Below, in pieces: positions 1-8,469 of a stretch of DNA of 19,612 nt. The position numbers were made by a program, and so were the translations under genes. Below the pieces are notes generated by a model. The model searched no databases and was not told where the DNA came from. It worked only from the letters and a program-made list of their open reading frames with translations. The stretch lies in NCBI GenBank assembly GCA_910585355.1, contig CAJUDN010000009.1, positions 36,423 to 56,034 of the forward strand, in the 5' to 3' direction. Every line of letters starts with the position of its first letter. Position 1 is the stretch's first letter. The DNA comes from an uncultured Lachnospiraceae bacterium. Its GTDB lineage: Bacteria > Bacillota_A > Clostridia > Lachnospirales > Lachnospiraceae.

Positions 1-541
1 TGATATGGACAGACTCATTGATGAACTGACTTTTTATTCTAAAATCGACACCAACAAAATTCCATACACATTCTCAAAAATCAATGTTGCCAACTATTTC
101 CGGGACTGTATTGACGAGGTGGGGCTGGAACTGGAAGCCCGTGGCGTAGAGCTGGGGTATTTCAACTACGTGGACGAAGATGTGATGGTCATTGCCGACG
201 CGGAGCAGATGAAACGTGTGATCAATAATATCATTGGAAACTCGCTGAAATATATGGATAAAAAGAATGGGATTATTAATATCCGGATTCGCGACGTGGG
301 AGATTTTATCCAGATCGGAATTGAGGACAATGGGAAGGGAATTGGCCCCAGAGAGCTTCCGTATATTTTTGACCGGTTTTACAGGACAGATTCTTCCAGA
401 AATTCTTCCAAGGGCGGAAGCGGTATTGGTCTTTCCATTGTAAAAAAGATCATCGAGGATCATGGAGGAAAAATCTGGGCCACCAGCAAAGAGGGGATCG
501 GTACGGAAATTCACTTTGTGCTTAGAAAGATCATGGTGTAA
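1..541 (+). CDS. Sensor histidine kinase, C-terminal part (5' end outside window)
   Basis: This is the kinase half of a two-component membrane sensor, which autophosphorylates on histidine and passes the phosphate to the regulator encoded next. The reading frame is open to the left edge, so the ATG at position 5 is probably internal and the sensor, membrane and H-box parts lie upstream. Visible are the end of the dimerisation helix (RLIDELTFYSKID) and a complete HATPase_c domain: N box (NNIIGNSLKYM), G1 (IEDNGKGI), F box (YIFDRFYRTD) and G2 (GGSGIGLSIVKKII). The stop lies 13 bases before the response regulator start, so the two genes are cotranscribed. The signal sensed cannot be told from this fragment. 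It is cut by the window, not a pseudogene as far as can be seen. Confidence 0.93.
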   Translation, partial: DMDRLIDELTFYSKIDTNKIPYTFSKINVANYFRDCIDEVGLELEARGVELGYFNYVDEDVMVIADAEQMKRVINNIIGNSLKYMDKKNGIINIRIRDVGDFIQIGIEDNGKGIGPRELPYIFDRFYRTDSSRNSSKGGSGIGLSIVKKIIEDHGGKIWATSKEGIGTEIHFVLRKIMV

Positions 542-554
542 AAGGAGATAAAAT

Positions 555-1244
555 ATGAGTAAAATTTTGATCGTGGAAGATGAAGAGAGTATAGCGGAGC
601 TTGAAAAAGATTATCTAGAGCTTTCCGGATTCGAGGTGGAGATTGAAAACGAGGGGGAGAGCGGTTTAAAGCGCGCGTTGGAAGAGGAGTTTGATTTGTT
701 CATTCTGGATTTGATGCTGCCGGGGGTGGACGGTTTTGAAATTTGCAAAAAAATCCGTGAAAGTAAAAATACGCCGATTATCATGGTTTCCGCTAAAAAA
801 GACGATATTGATAAAATCCGGGGTCTGGGTCTGGGAGCGGACGATTATATTACAAAACCCTTTAGCCCCAGCGAGATGGTGGCCCGTGTAAAAGCCCATA
901 TGTCCCGGTATGAAAGATTGATTGGAAGCGGAGTTCCGGCCAATGATATCATCGAAATCCGCGGCTTGAAAATTGATAAAACAGCCCGCAGGGTTTATGT
1001 AAATGGAGAGGAGAAAAATTTTACCACAAAAGAGTTTGACCTTCTGGCTTTTCTGGCCCAGAATCCCAACCATGTATTTACAAAAGAAGAGCTGTTTTCA
1101 AAGATCTGGGATATGGAGTCCATCGGCGATATTGCTACTGTTACGGTGCATATTAAAAAAATCCGGGAGAAAATTGAATTGAATACGGCGAAGCCGCAGT
1201 ATATCGAAACCATATGGGGCGTGGGGTACCGTTTTAAAGTATAA
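555..1244 (+). CDS. OmpR/PhoB-family response regulator
   Basis: A 229-residue DNA-binding response regulator, the normal length for the OmpR class and the partner of the kinase just upstream. The N-terminal receiver domain (about residues 1-120) has the acidic pair E8/D9, the phospho-acceptor D52 in LDLMLPGVDG, S79 in the IIMVSA strand and K101 in the DDYITKPFSP loop. The C-terminal winged-helix domain (about 130-229) has the family pattern LTTKEFDLL-like (here NFTTKEFDLL), followed by VTVHIKKIREKIE and IETIWGVGYRF. A ribosome binding site, AAGGAG, ends 7 bases before the ATG. Its targets are not known. The MFS gene downstream is separated by a repeat element and has its own promoter, so it need not belong to the same operon. 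Confidence 0.95.
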   Translation: MSKILIVEDEESIAELEKDYLELSGFEVEIENEGESGLKRALEEEFDLFILDLMLPGVDGFEICKKIRESKNTPIIMVSAKKDDIDKIRGLGLGADDYITKPFSPSEMVARVKAHMSRYERLIGSGVPANDIIEIRGLKIDKTARRVYVNGEEKNFTTKEFDLLAFLAQNPNHVFTKEELFSKIWDMESIGDIATVTVHIKKIREKIELNTAKPQYIETIWGVGYRFKV

Positions 1245-1401
1245 ATCGTAACAGTTCAGCCTTGCGAAGACTCTGAGTGAAAAAGGCATTGAAAACTTGT
1301 TTTCGTAAGCATTTTTCACTCAGAATCTTCATAAGGCGGACGCCGCATGCTTCTTGTCCGCGGTGCGCGGGCAAGAAGATGCAAGGCTGAACTCTTACGA
1401 T
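1245..1401. repeat. Full-length structured repeat: terminal inverted repeats around two hairpins
   Basis: A 157-bp element starts at the base after the regulator stop codon. Its ends are 21-bp inverted repeats (1245-1265 and 1381-1401) that match except for one base, with the core GTAACAGTTCAGCCTTGC. Inside are two further hairpins. The first pairs 1266-1286 with 1310-1330 (two mismatches, AT-rich, with further pairing towards the loop). The second pairs about 1345-1362 with 1366-1382 (loop GTG, GC-rich). RNA or extruded DNA would fold as a cruciform with two inner arms. Related shorter copies lie at 14438-14509 and 18675-18714, with minimal palindromes at 14294-14321 and 14579-14609. It encodes no protein. 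It resembles a MITE or REP-type non-autonomous element, but no transposase is present in the window. Confidence 0.85.
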
Positions 1402-1427
1402 AAATCGCTTTTAAAGACCGCCAGTGC

Positions 1428-1456
1428 TTGACAATCGAATACCATGCGCGTAAACT
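1428..1456 (+). promoter_or_regulatory. Sigma-A-type promoter for the MFS gene
   Basis: A perfect -35 TTGACA (1428-1433) is followed by a 17-base spacer and a -10 TAAACT (1451-1456, four of six consensus bases). It sits 26 bases beyond the repeat element and 40 bases before the MFS start codon, so that gene can be expressed independently of the two-component genes. Confidence 0.65.
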
Positions 1457-1495
1457 TGTAAGGGGATTAATTTTCGACGAAAGGTAACAGAAAAA

Positions 1496-2686
1496 ATGAA
1501 GTATAAGACTAGGTTTATTGCATTTTTTACAGTCATGGTGGTTTTTAACTTGGCGGCAAACTTCGCTCATCCGGTGACGCCCACGGTTATTCAGGATTTA
1601 CACCTGCATGATTATATGTTTGGGGTTGCGCTTGCAGCTATGCTGCTTACAAACTTTTTAATGTCGCCGTTCTGGGGAAAGATTAACGTTTATATTTCCT
1701 CAAAGCTGTCGCTTTTGATTTGCTGCTGCGGGTATGGAATCGCTCAGGTATGGTTTGCTTATTCCACCACGGAACTTATGATTATTCTGGCCAGAATGTT
1801 TGCCGGATTATTTACAGGCGGTATTTTTGTGAGCTTCCTGACCTATGTGGTGAATATTTCACACCCTGAGGACCAGGGAAAGTTTCTTACATACAGCGCG
1901 ACCATCAAAAGCGTGGCCAGCGCTTTTGGCTATATGATCGGCGGATTTTTAGGGGAGATTTCTGTAAAACTTACGTTCCTTGTACAGGCGGGCACCTTGA
2001 TTGCCGTGGCAGTCGCTTTTTACTTTATCTGTGAGACGGACGGAACTGCGGATTTAAAGGCGATTCCTGCAAAAAAGCTTATGAAGGAGGCCAACCCCTT
2101 CCAGGCCTTTCTTGACAGCCGCCAGTTTATGTGCGTGGCGTTTGCCCTTTTGTTTGCAATAAATATTCTGATTAATTTTGGAAATACAGGTTTTGATCAG
2201 GCGTTCAACTATTATTTAAAAGATGAACTGGGTTTGACATCCTCTTATAATGGAATTATTAAGGCTGGCGTTGGTTTTGTTTCCTTTATTTCCAATATGA
2301 CATTATGTGTGTGGATTATCAATAAAACAAATGTGAAACGGTCTATGGTAGTGCTGGTGGCAATCTGCGCTCTGTCTGCCGTGGGAACCACCCTTCCGGT
2401 ACCCATCGGTCTTTTTATTGCCTTCAGCGTTCTCGTCTATGCCGGCTATTCCGTCAGCGTTCCTGTGCTCCAGAATATGGTGGCGAACAGCGCAAAACCC
2501 GCGCAGAAAAATCTGGTTATGGGTTTCTTTAATGCAACCCAGTCTCTGGGAAGCATTGCAGGTTCCCTGACCGCCGGGTTTATTTATTCTGTCCATGTGA
2601 AGCTGCCGTTTGCTTGCACCTTTGTGATCTATGCGGTGGGCATCCTTGCGGCTATGGGGTATCTGTGTTATAAAAAGGAAAGATAG
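1496..2686 (+). CDS. Major facilitator superfamily (MFS) transporter
   Basis: A 396-residue integral membrane protein with about 12 hydrophobic segments in two halves, separated by a polar central loop (about residues 178-205, rich in Lys/Glu). This is the standard MFS size and layout. The N-terminal half has the typical LxMSPFWGKI-like turn between the second and third membrane segments and the ILARMFAGLFTGG stretch of segment 4. The family is large and covers drug efflux, sugar and metabolite transport. I see no motif that names the substrate, and efflux is only a guess. The start is preceded by a modest GAAAGG site about 11 bases upstream. It has its own promoter (1428-1456) and a terminator (2706-2750), so it is probably a single-gene unit. 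Confidence 0.88.
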   Translation: MKYKTRFIAFFTVMVVFNLAANFAHPVTPTVIQDLHLHDYMFGVALAAMLLTNFLMSPFWGKINVYISSKLSLLICCCGYGIAQVWFAYSTTELMIILARMFAGLFTGGIFVSFLTYVVNISHPEDQGKFLTYSATIKSVASAFGYMIGGFLGEISVKLTFLVQAGTLIAVAVAFYFICETDGTADLKAIPAKKLMKEANPFQAFLDSRQFMCVAFALLFAINILINFGNTGFDQAFNYYLKDELGLTSSYNGIIKAGVGFVSFISNMTLCVWIINKTNVKRSMVVLVAICALSAVGTTLPVPIGLFIAFSVLVYAGYSVSVPVLQNMVANSAKPAQKNLVMGFFNATQSLGSIAGSLTAGFIYSVHVKLPFACTFVIYAVGILAAMGYLCYKKER

Positions 2687-2705
2687 AGAAACTGAGAAAA
2701 ACGGT

Positions 2706-2750
2706 AAAAGGGCATTTCCCAAGATGAAACGGGAAATGCCTTTTCTATTT
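2706..2750 (+). terminator. Rho-independent terminator after the MFS gene
   Basis: A perfect 10-bp stem (GGCATTTCCC at 2711-2720 with GGGAAATGCC at 2731-2740) has a 10-base loop. It is extended by an A-run on the left and followed by TTTTCTATTTT. It begins 20 bases after the MFS stop codon. Confidence 0.9.
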
Positions 2751-2807
2751 TAAAAATATTTTCAAAAAAAGGTATTAATTGAAAAAAACAATACTTACCA
2801 GACATAA

Positions 2808-2835
2808 TTGACAAAGAATGGAACAATTTTATAAA
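2808..2835 (+). promoter_or_regulatory. Strong sigma-A-type promoter of the peptide ABC operon
   Basis: TTGACA (2808-2813), a 16-base spacer and TATAAA (2830-2835). Transcription should begin near 2842, leaving a leader of about 57 bases. The promoter covers the ATG at 2818, which shows that this upstream ATG cannot be the real start of the next gene. Confidence 0.78.
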
Positions 2836-2898
2836 CTGTTTATGTGGTTGAAGGTTTTACATTTTCAATGCAGAATACAAAAGAATAGGAGAAAAGGT

Positions 2899-4545
2899 AT
2901 GAGAAGAAACAAAATCACAAGAATTCTTGCTCTGGGCCTTGGTATCGCTCTGTCTCTGACTGCATGCGGCGGTCAGTCGCAGACAGAAACAAAGGCTTCA
3001 GAGGCAGCGGAAACAACGGCAGCGACAGGTGGAACGCAGGCAGCTGAAACAAAAGCGGCGGAAACAAACGGAGCAGCCCCTGCAGCAGAGTATAAGGATA
3101 CCATGAACATTGCCGCAACAGCCCAGCCGCCGACTCTTGATTCCATGACATCCTCTTCCAATATCGCAGACGGAATTGCAATGCATATTTTCGAGGGATT
3201 GTATATGATGGACAATACCTATACGCCGCAGCCGGTACTGGCTGAGTCCTGCGATATCAGTGAAGATGGCCTTGTTTACACGTTTAAACTTCGTGAAGGA
3301 GTTAAATTTCATAATGGAAAGGAAATGACAGCTGAAGATGTGGCGGCTTCCATGAACCGCTGGCTGCAGACGTCTGCAAAGGCAAAGGCAATCCTTGGAA
3401 CTTCCGTATTTGAAACCGTGGATACTTATACGGTAACCATGACTGTGGAGCATGCGGCGTCTGATATTTTGATTCTCCTTGCCGCTCCCTCACAGTTTGC
3501 GGCAATCTCTCCGAAAGAGGTAGTCGATGCGGCAGGACCGGAAGGATTACAGGAGTTTATCGGAACCGGTCCCTATAAGCTTCAGGAGTGGAAGCAGGAT
3601 CAGTACATTCATTTGGTAAAGAACAGTGATTACCAGTCCCCGGAGGGTGAAACCAGTGGTTTTGCAGGAAAGAGGGAGGCCAGCACAGAGAATATTTACT
3701 TCCGCTTTGTCAGCGATGACGCTACCCGCATTGCAGGGATCCAGACAGGCGAATATGATGCGGCCGAAGATATCCCGCTGGAGCGCTATGACGAAGTGGC
3801 GGCGATGCCCGGTGTGAACCTCCACACAAAGACAGGCGGAACTTTGACTCTGTTTATCAATACCAGTCAGGGAATTATGGTAAATCAGGATCTTCGTCTG
3901 GCAGTTCTGGCAGCTCTTAATATGGAAGAGATCATGTATGGAAGCTATGGAAATCCGAACCTTTATATTTTGGATCCAGGCTACATGAACCTTAAACAGG
4001 AGCAGTGGGCTGTAAAAGGCGGAGAAGAGTATTATAATCAGGGAAATGCAGAAAAGGCAAAAGAACTTCTCGCCAAAGCAGGTTACAACGGAGAAAAAAT
4101 CCGTCTTGTGACAACGCCCGATTATCAGGAAATGTATAATGCGACTCTGGTGGTTCAAGAGCAGCTTCGTCAGGCGGGATTCAACGCAGAAGTGGAAACG
4201 TATGACTTTCCGGTATTTATGGAACACAGAAGCGACCCGGCGCAGTTTGATATCTATATCACCAGTAACTCTTACCAGCTTCTTCCATCCCAGCTTTCCG
4301 TTGTAAACCCGGGCTGGGCTGGACTTGATGTGAAAGAAGTAAATGAGGGAGTTGATGCTATCCGATTTGCGTCCAGCAATGAGGAGGCAAAAGAAAACTG
4401 GAATAATCTTCAGGCATTCCTGTATGAGTATGGCGCGGCAAGCGTACTCGGACACTTCAGCGGAGTTACTGCGACCAGCCAGAAAATGGAGAATTTTGAG
4501 CTTTTCCACTATCCCGTATACTGGAATGCGAAAGTAGCCAAATAA
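2899..4545 (+). CDS. Peptide-type ABC transporter substrate-binding lipoprotein (SBP_bac_5 family)
   Basis: The extracytoplasmic receptor of the importer encoded by the next four genes. From the ATG at 2899 it has 548 residues. The start was chosen because AGGAG (2887-2891) lies 7 bases before it, the protein then begins with a perfect lipoprotein signal (MRRNK, hydrophobic stretch, LTAC with the lipidated Cys at residue 23), and the in-frame ATG at 2818 lies inside the promoter. An Ala/Thr/Glu-rich flexible linker (about residues 24-65) joins the lipid anchor to the binding domain. The folded part shows family features such as DGLVYTFKLREGVKFHNGK, FIGTGPYKLQEW and DLRLAVLAALNMEEIM. The family binds di- and oligopeptides, nickel, opines or sugars; the ligand here cannot be assigned from sequence. 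The dppB-like permease follows after 32 bases. Confidence 0.93.
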   Translation: MRRNKITRILALGLGIALSLTACGGQSQTETKASEAAETTAATGGTQAAETKAAETNGAAPAAEYKDTMNIAATAQPPTLDSMTSSSNIADGIAMHIFEGLYMMDNTYTPQPVLAESCDISEDGLVYTFKLREGVKFHNGKEMTAEDVAASMNRWLQTSAKAKAILGTSVFETVDTYTVTMTVEHAASDILILLAAPSQFAAISPKEVVDAAGPEGLQEFIGTGPYKLQEWKQDQYIHLVKNSDYQSPEGETSGFAGKREASTENIYFRFVSDDATRIAGIQTGEYDAAEDIPLERYDEVAAMPGVNLHTKTGGTLTLFINTSQGIMVNQDLRLAVLAALNMEEIMYGSYGNPNLYILDPGYMNLKQEQWAVKGGEEYYNQGNAEKAKELLAKAGYNGEKIRLVTTPDYQEMYNATLVVQEQLRQAGFNAEVETYDFPVFMEHRSDPAQFDIYITSNSYQLLPSQLSVVNPGWAGLDVKEVNEGVDAIRFASSNEEAKENWNNLQAFLYEYGAASVLGHFSGVTATSQKMENFELFHYPVYWNAKVAK

Positions 4546-4577
4546 AGAGAAACACTTGGAAGGAATGAGGAGAAGAT

Positions 4578-5528
4578 ATGTTTTCCTACATAATTAAACG
4601 AATTGTTTCCCTGATTCTGACGCTGCTTGTGGTTTCCGTAGCAGTTTTTCTGATTACGTATCTGATGCCCGGCGGGCCGGCGACGGCCATGCTGGGCATG
4701 GAAGCCACCAAAGAAGAACTGGATGCCCTGAATGAAGCATTGGGATTTAACCGGCCGTTTCTGGTTCAGTATTTTGACTGGCTGGGCAAGATGCTTAAAG
4801 GCGATTGGGGGGAATCGCTGTTTTTGCAGCAGTCTGTGCTCTCTGCAATCGGTCAGTACTTCCTGCCGACCTTGAGTCTTGCACTGTTAGCCGAATTTTT
4901 TGCACTGGTTTTCGCCATTCCCTTTGGAATTCTGGCGGCGTATAAGCGCGGAACCACAGTGGATCTGGCCCTTGTCACCAGCACGCTTTTTGGTATTGCG
5001 GTTCCCGGCTTCTTACTGGGAATGTTCTTCATGCTGTTTTTCGGAGTGAAACTGCAGTGGCTGCCAGTGGCCGGCTACGTTCCGCTGAGGGATGGTCTCT
5101 GGAATCATCTGAGATATTTGATTCTTCCGGCCCTTTCTCTGAGTACGGTTCAGGCGGCTCTGATTACCAGAATGACCCGTTCCGCTGTAATTGATGTGCT
5201 CTATCTGAATTATATCCGTACAGCCAGATCGAAAGGCCTGAAGGAGCGGACCGTTCTTCTGGTTCATGCATTAAAAAATGCAGCGCCGTCGGTTTTGACG
5301 GTTGTGGGCCAGTCTTTTGGAACCCTGATTACGGGAGCCATCGTGACGGAGACCCTGTTCAACATTCCGGGAATCGGACTTCTTACGATTAATGCTATCA
5401 ACAGGCGCGATATTTATGTTATCCAGGGAGTCGTTCTGTTTGTAACTTTATTGTATGTGGGCGTGAATCTTACAGTGGATATTCTGTACGGAATTGTTGA
5501 CCCGCGTATTCAACTTGGAAAGAAATAG
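4578..5528 (+). CDS. Peptide-type ABC transporter permease, DppB/OppB-like
   Basis: A 316-residue inner-membrane subunit with the N-terminal signature of this family (FSYIIKRIVSLILTLLVV, then LMPGGPA) and about six membrane segments. The cytoplasmic coupling loop that contacts the ATPase reads YIRTARSKGLKERTVLLVHA. The C-terminus has FNIPGIGLL and the terminal VDPRIQLGKK, as in DppB. GAGGAG lies 5 bases before the ATG. It is the second gene of the operon and should pair with the DppC-like permease, which starts 11 bases after it ends. Confidence 0.95.
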   Translation: MFSYIIKRIVSLILTLLVVSVAVFLITYLMPGGPATAMLGMEATKEELDALNEALGFNRPFLVQYFDWLGKMLKGDWGESLFLQQSVLSAIGQYFLPTLSLALLAEFFALVFAIPFGILAAYKRGTTVDLALVTSTLFGIAVPGFLLGMFFMLFFGVKLQWLPVAGYVPLRDGLWNHLRYLILPALSLSTVQAALITRMTRSAVIDVLYLNYIRTARSKGLKERTVLLVHALKNAAPSVLTVVGQSFGTLITGAIVTETLFNIPGIGLLTINAINRRDIYVIQGVVLFVTLLYVGVNLTVDILYGIVDPRIQLGKK

Positions 5529-5539
5529 GGGGTGGCAAA

Positions 5540-6442
5540 GTGACAGAAGAAAAAAAACAGGCCGGTGCAAAAGAGCGAAGCCAGGCGATTCTTGAGGAAC
5601 AGCGCCGCCTCAGAAAAGAAAAATTCCTGTCCAATCCTGCTCTTATCATCGGTCTCGTAGGTATGGTCATTATTGTACTTGCGGCCCTGGTTCTCCCGGC
5701 TGTCAGTTCCGTGGATCCAAATGAGATGAAAGTTTTGGACCGACTGAAACCACCGGGGGCAGAACATATTTTCGGTACTGATGAATTCGGAAGGGACTTG
5801 TTTATCCGCGTTATGCACGGAGCGCGGGTCTCCATTTGCGTTGGGGGAGCTGTGACGGTTTTTTCTTCCATTCTGGGAACGATTATTGGAATTTATGCCA
5901 GCTATTTTAAGATTCTGGACAATATCTTAATGCGTATTTGCGACGGACTGATCGCAATTCCCGGAGTCCTTCTGGCAGTTGCCTTAATGGCCGCTCTTGG
6001 AGCGTCCATCTGGAATGTAATTCTGGCGCTGACGGTGGTATATACGCCCAGCATTGCCCGCGTGGTAAGAGCGGGGGCCCTGGTGGCCAGGGAACAGGTC
6101 TATGTGGAGGCCGCAAAGATACAGGGTGCCAGTGACTTCCGGATTTTGTGGAAGATTATTCTTCCCGGCGTAGTTTCATCCCTGACCGTACAGGCGTCCT
6201 TTATTTTTGCTCAGGCGATTATTTCGGAGGCATCTTTAAGCTTTCTGGGGGTTGGTATTCCCGCTCCTGCGGCGAGCTGGGGAAATATTCTTCAGGCCAG
6301 CAAGCAGGTGCTTTCCAAGGCGCCATGGACTGCAATCTTCCCGGGGGCCTTTGTCATCATATCCGTTCTCAGTTTAAACCTTTTGGGAGACGGACTCCGT
6401 GACTTTCTGGATCCCCGTGTGAAAGGAGGGCGGAAAGGCTGA
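5540..6442 (+). CDS. Peptide-type ABC transporter permease, DppC/OppC-like
   Basis: A 300-residue permease subunit. It has a charged cytoplasmic N-terminus (about residues 1-30), a first membrane segment at about 33-55 and then the DppC signature PPGAEHIFGTDEFGRDLFIRV. The coupling loop is EAAKIQGASDFRILWKIILP and the end is DGLRDFLDPRVKGG. The start is GTG at 5540, preceded by an AGGGGGTGG site. The stop TGA overlaps the ATG of the next gene (TGATG at 6440-6444), which points to coupled translation with the ATPase. Confidence 0.95.
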   Translation: MTEEKKQAGAKERSQAILEEQRRLRKEKFLSNPALIIGLVGMVIIVLAALVLPAVSSVDPNEMKVLDRLKPPGAEHIFGTDEFGRDLFIRVMHGARVSICVGGAVTVFSSILGTIIGIYASYFKILDNILMRICDGLIAIPGVLLAVALMAALGASIWNVILALTVVYTPSIARVVRAGALVAREQVYVEAAKIQGASDFRILWKIILPGVVSSLTVQASFIFAQAIISEASLSFLGVGIPAPAASWGNILQASKQVLSKAPWTAIFPGAFVIISVLSLNLLGDGLRDFLDPRVKGGRKG

Positions 6443-7458
6443 TGGAAACCAACAATAAGCCTCTTTTGGAAATGGAGAATTTCCATATATATTTTCGTGA
6501 CAGAAAGAAGCGCCTCCCGGCAGTATCCGGCGTCAGCATGAAAATCCATCCTGGCGAAATCGTGGGGGTGGTAGGAGAATCAGGTTCTGGAAAAAGTGTC
6601 ATGTCTCAGTCTATCCTTCGTCTCAGAGAACATGAAGCGGATGTGGAGTATGAGGGAACCGTTGTATTTGAAGGACAGGAGATTTTAAAGCTTCCTCTGG
6701 CCCAGATGCAGAGTATTCGCGGAAACAGAATTTCCGTGATTTTTCAGGATCCGCTGACTTCCCTGAATCCGGTTCTGACTGTGGGAAAGCAGATGGAGGA
6801 AGTATTGATTCTCCATAAAAAAATGTCCAGACAGGATGCCAGGGCCCGCAGCACTGAGCTTTTGCGCCTCACAGGGGTTCCATATCCGGAGCGATGTGTC
6901 AGACAGTATCCCTATGAACTTTCCGGGGGTATGCAGCAAAGAGTCATGATTTCCATGGCCCTGGCCTGTGAACCGAGTCTTTTGATTGCTGACGAGCCTA
7001 CAACGGCTCTGGATGTGACAATTCAGAACCAGATTTTACGTTTGCTTTCAGAACTGAATCAGAAACTGGGAATGGCGATTCTTCTGATTACCCATGATTT
7101 AAGCGTCATGGCCCAAATCTGTCACAGTGTCCGGGTCATGTATCTGGGGCAGATTGTGGAGGAGGCAAAGACAGAAGAGCTGTTTGACAATCCCATGCAT
7201 CCCTATACCCAGGGACTCCTTGATTGTATTCCGCACTTGGATGTGGACAGGGAGAAGCCGCTTCATGTGATCACAGGGACGGTTCCTCCATTGTCTCAAA
7301 TACCTGTGGGATGTCATTTCTGTACCAGATGTCCTTATGCGACAGAGCAATGCAGGAAAAATGAGCCGCCGGCAGTGGAAACGTCGCCGGGACATAGAGT
7401 AAAATGCTGGAATCCCCGCGTGGGAAATGAGAAAAAACGGGAGGAAAATGCCATATGA
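6442..7458 (+). CDS. Peptide-type ABC transporter ATPase, DppD/OppD-like
   Basis: A 338-residue cytoplasmic ATPase that powers import. Walker A is GESGSGKS (residues 45-52), the Q-loop is FQDPLTSLNP, the signature is LSGGMQQR (160-167), Walker B is LLIADE (180-185) and the switch His is H218 in LLITHD. The C-terminal oligopeptide-transporter extension has HPYTQGLLDCIP and a cysteine cluster C291, C294, C297 and C304 (CHFCTRCPYATEQC). In studied DppD/OppD relatives this cluster binds a [4Fe-4S] centre. It overlaps both neighbours (TGATG upstream, ATGA downstream at 7455-7458). It forms a heterodimer with the next protein. Confidence 0.95.
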   Translation: METNNKPLLEMENFHIYFRDRKKRLPAVSGVSMKIHPGEIVGVVGESGSGKSVMSQSILRLREHEADVEYEGTVVFEGQEILKLPLAQMQSIRGNRISVIFQDPLTSLNPVLTVGKQMEEVLILHKKMSRQDARARSTELLRLTGVPYPERCVRQYPYELSGGMQQRVMISMALACEPSLLIADEPTTALDVTIQNQILRLLSELNQKLGMAILLITHDLSVMAQICHSVRVMYLGQIVEEAKTEELFDNPMHPYTQGLLDCIPHLDVDREKPLHVITGTVPPLSQIPVGCHFCTRCPYATEQCRKNEPPAVETSPGHRVKCWNPRVGNEKKREENAI

Positions 7459-8423
7459 GAGAACCGCTTCTTGAAGTAAAGGGCCTCAAAAAACGATATC
7501 CCGTTTATGGTCCCCTGGGAAAGCTGTTTAAACCAGTAAATCATATGAATGCTGTCTGCGATATGTGCCTTGCACTCTATGAGGGAGAAACTTATGGCCT
7601 TGTGGGGGAATCCGGGTGCGGAAAAACAACCACAGGACGGGCGATTCTGGGACTGATTCATCCGGATGAGGGAGAAATTCTATATGAAGGAAAGGATCTT
7701 GCAAAGCTTTCTGACAAGGAAATGCGTCCTCTGAGGAAGGAAATCCAGCTTGTGTTCCAGGACCCGCTGTCTTCACTGAATCCCAGGCAGAGAATCGGTT
7801 CCCTGCTGGAGGAGCCGCTAATTATTCAGAAGATCGGCGATGGCGAGAGCAGGCGGAGGGCGGTCATAGATATACTGGAAAAGGTAGGCCTTGCAGAGGA
7901 ACATTATTTTCGGTATCCCCATGAGCTTTCCGGCGGACAGGTACAACGCCTTGGTATTGCAAGAGCCCTGATTATTAACCCAAAGCTGATTATTTGCGAT
8001 GAGCCGGTATCGGCCCTGGATGTTTCCATACAGGCTCAGATTCTGAACATGTTAAAGCGGCTGCAAAAGGAGATGAATTTAAGCCTTCTTTTTATCTCCC
8101 ATGATATTGGAGTTATCCGTTATATTTCCAACAGGATCGGAGTCATGTATCTGGGCTCTCTGGTGGAGGAAGCTGAGACGGAGCAATTATTTGAAAAGCC
8201 GCTCCATCCCTATACCCAGGCGCTGTTTTCTTCCGTTCCTGACCTTTCGGCAGGGCGAAGGAAACCAGAGATCCTTGAAGGAGAACGTCCCATGCGGACG
8301 GATGAGTTTAAGGGCTGTGTGTTCCACACCAGATGCCGGTATGCAACAGACCGCTGCCGCACAGAGGCGCCCTGCATGAGAGAGATTTCACCCGGCCATA
8401 AGGTGGCCTGCCATAATGAATAG
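7455..8423 (+). CDS. Peptide-type ABC transporter ATPase, DppF/OppF-like
   Basis: A 322-residue second ATPase of the importer. Walker A is GESGCGKT (residues 51-58), the Q-loop is FQDPLSSLNP, the signature is LSGGQ (158-162), Walker B is LIICDE (178-183) and the switch His is H216 in LFISHD. The characteristic PVSALDVSIQAQ follows Walker B. The C-terminal extension has HPYTQALFSSVP and cysteines C288, C294, C301 and C307, so both ATPases may carry metal or Fe-S sites. The start overlaps the end of the partner gene by four bases (ATGA). It is the last gene of the operon, and the only terminator-like structure downstream is at 8517-8554. Confidence 0.95.
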   Translation: MREPLLEVKGLKKRYPVYGPLGKLFKPVNHMNAVCDMCLALYEGETYGLVGESGCGKTTTGRAILGLIHPDEGEILYEGKDLAKLSDKEMRPLRKEIQLVFQDPLSSLNPRQRIGSLLEEPLIIQKIGDGESRRRAVIDILEKVGLAEEHYFRYPHELSGGQVQRLGIARALIINPKLIICDEPVSALDVSIQAQILNMLKRLQKEMNLSLLFISHDIGVIRYISNRIGVMYLGSLVEEAETEQLFEKPLHPYTQALFSSVPDLSAGRRKPEILEGERPMRTDEFKGCVFHTRCRYATDRCRTEAPCMREISPGHKVACHNE

Positions 8424-8469
8424 TAACGAAAAGTAGTAACCGTATGACGAAATTGGAAGAAGGAAGTGC

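Noticed and set aside
1..541. Truncated (pseudogene) histidine kinase
   Set aside because: The frame is open to the window edge and the visible ATPase domain is intact, so the missing part is simply outside the window.
2818..2898. Longer N-terminus for the substrate-binding protein starting at ATG 2818
   Set aside because: The ATG lies inside the TTGACA/TATAAA promoter, and only the ATG at 2899 has a ribosome binding site and gives a proper lipoprotein signal at the N-terminus.
3547..4509. 320-codon minus-strand open frame inside the substrate-binding protein gene
   Set aside because: It is opposite a clear SBP_bac_5 gene and its translation shows no family features.
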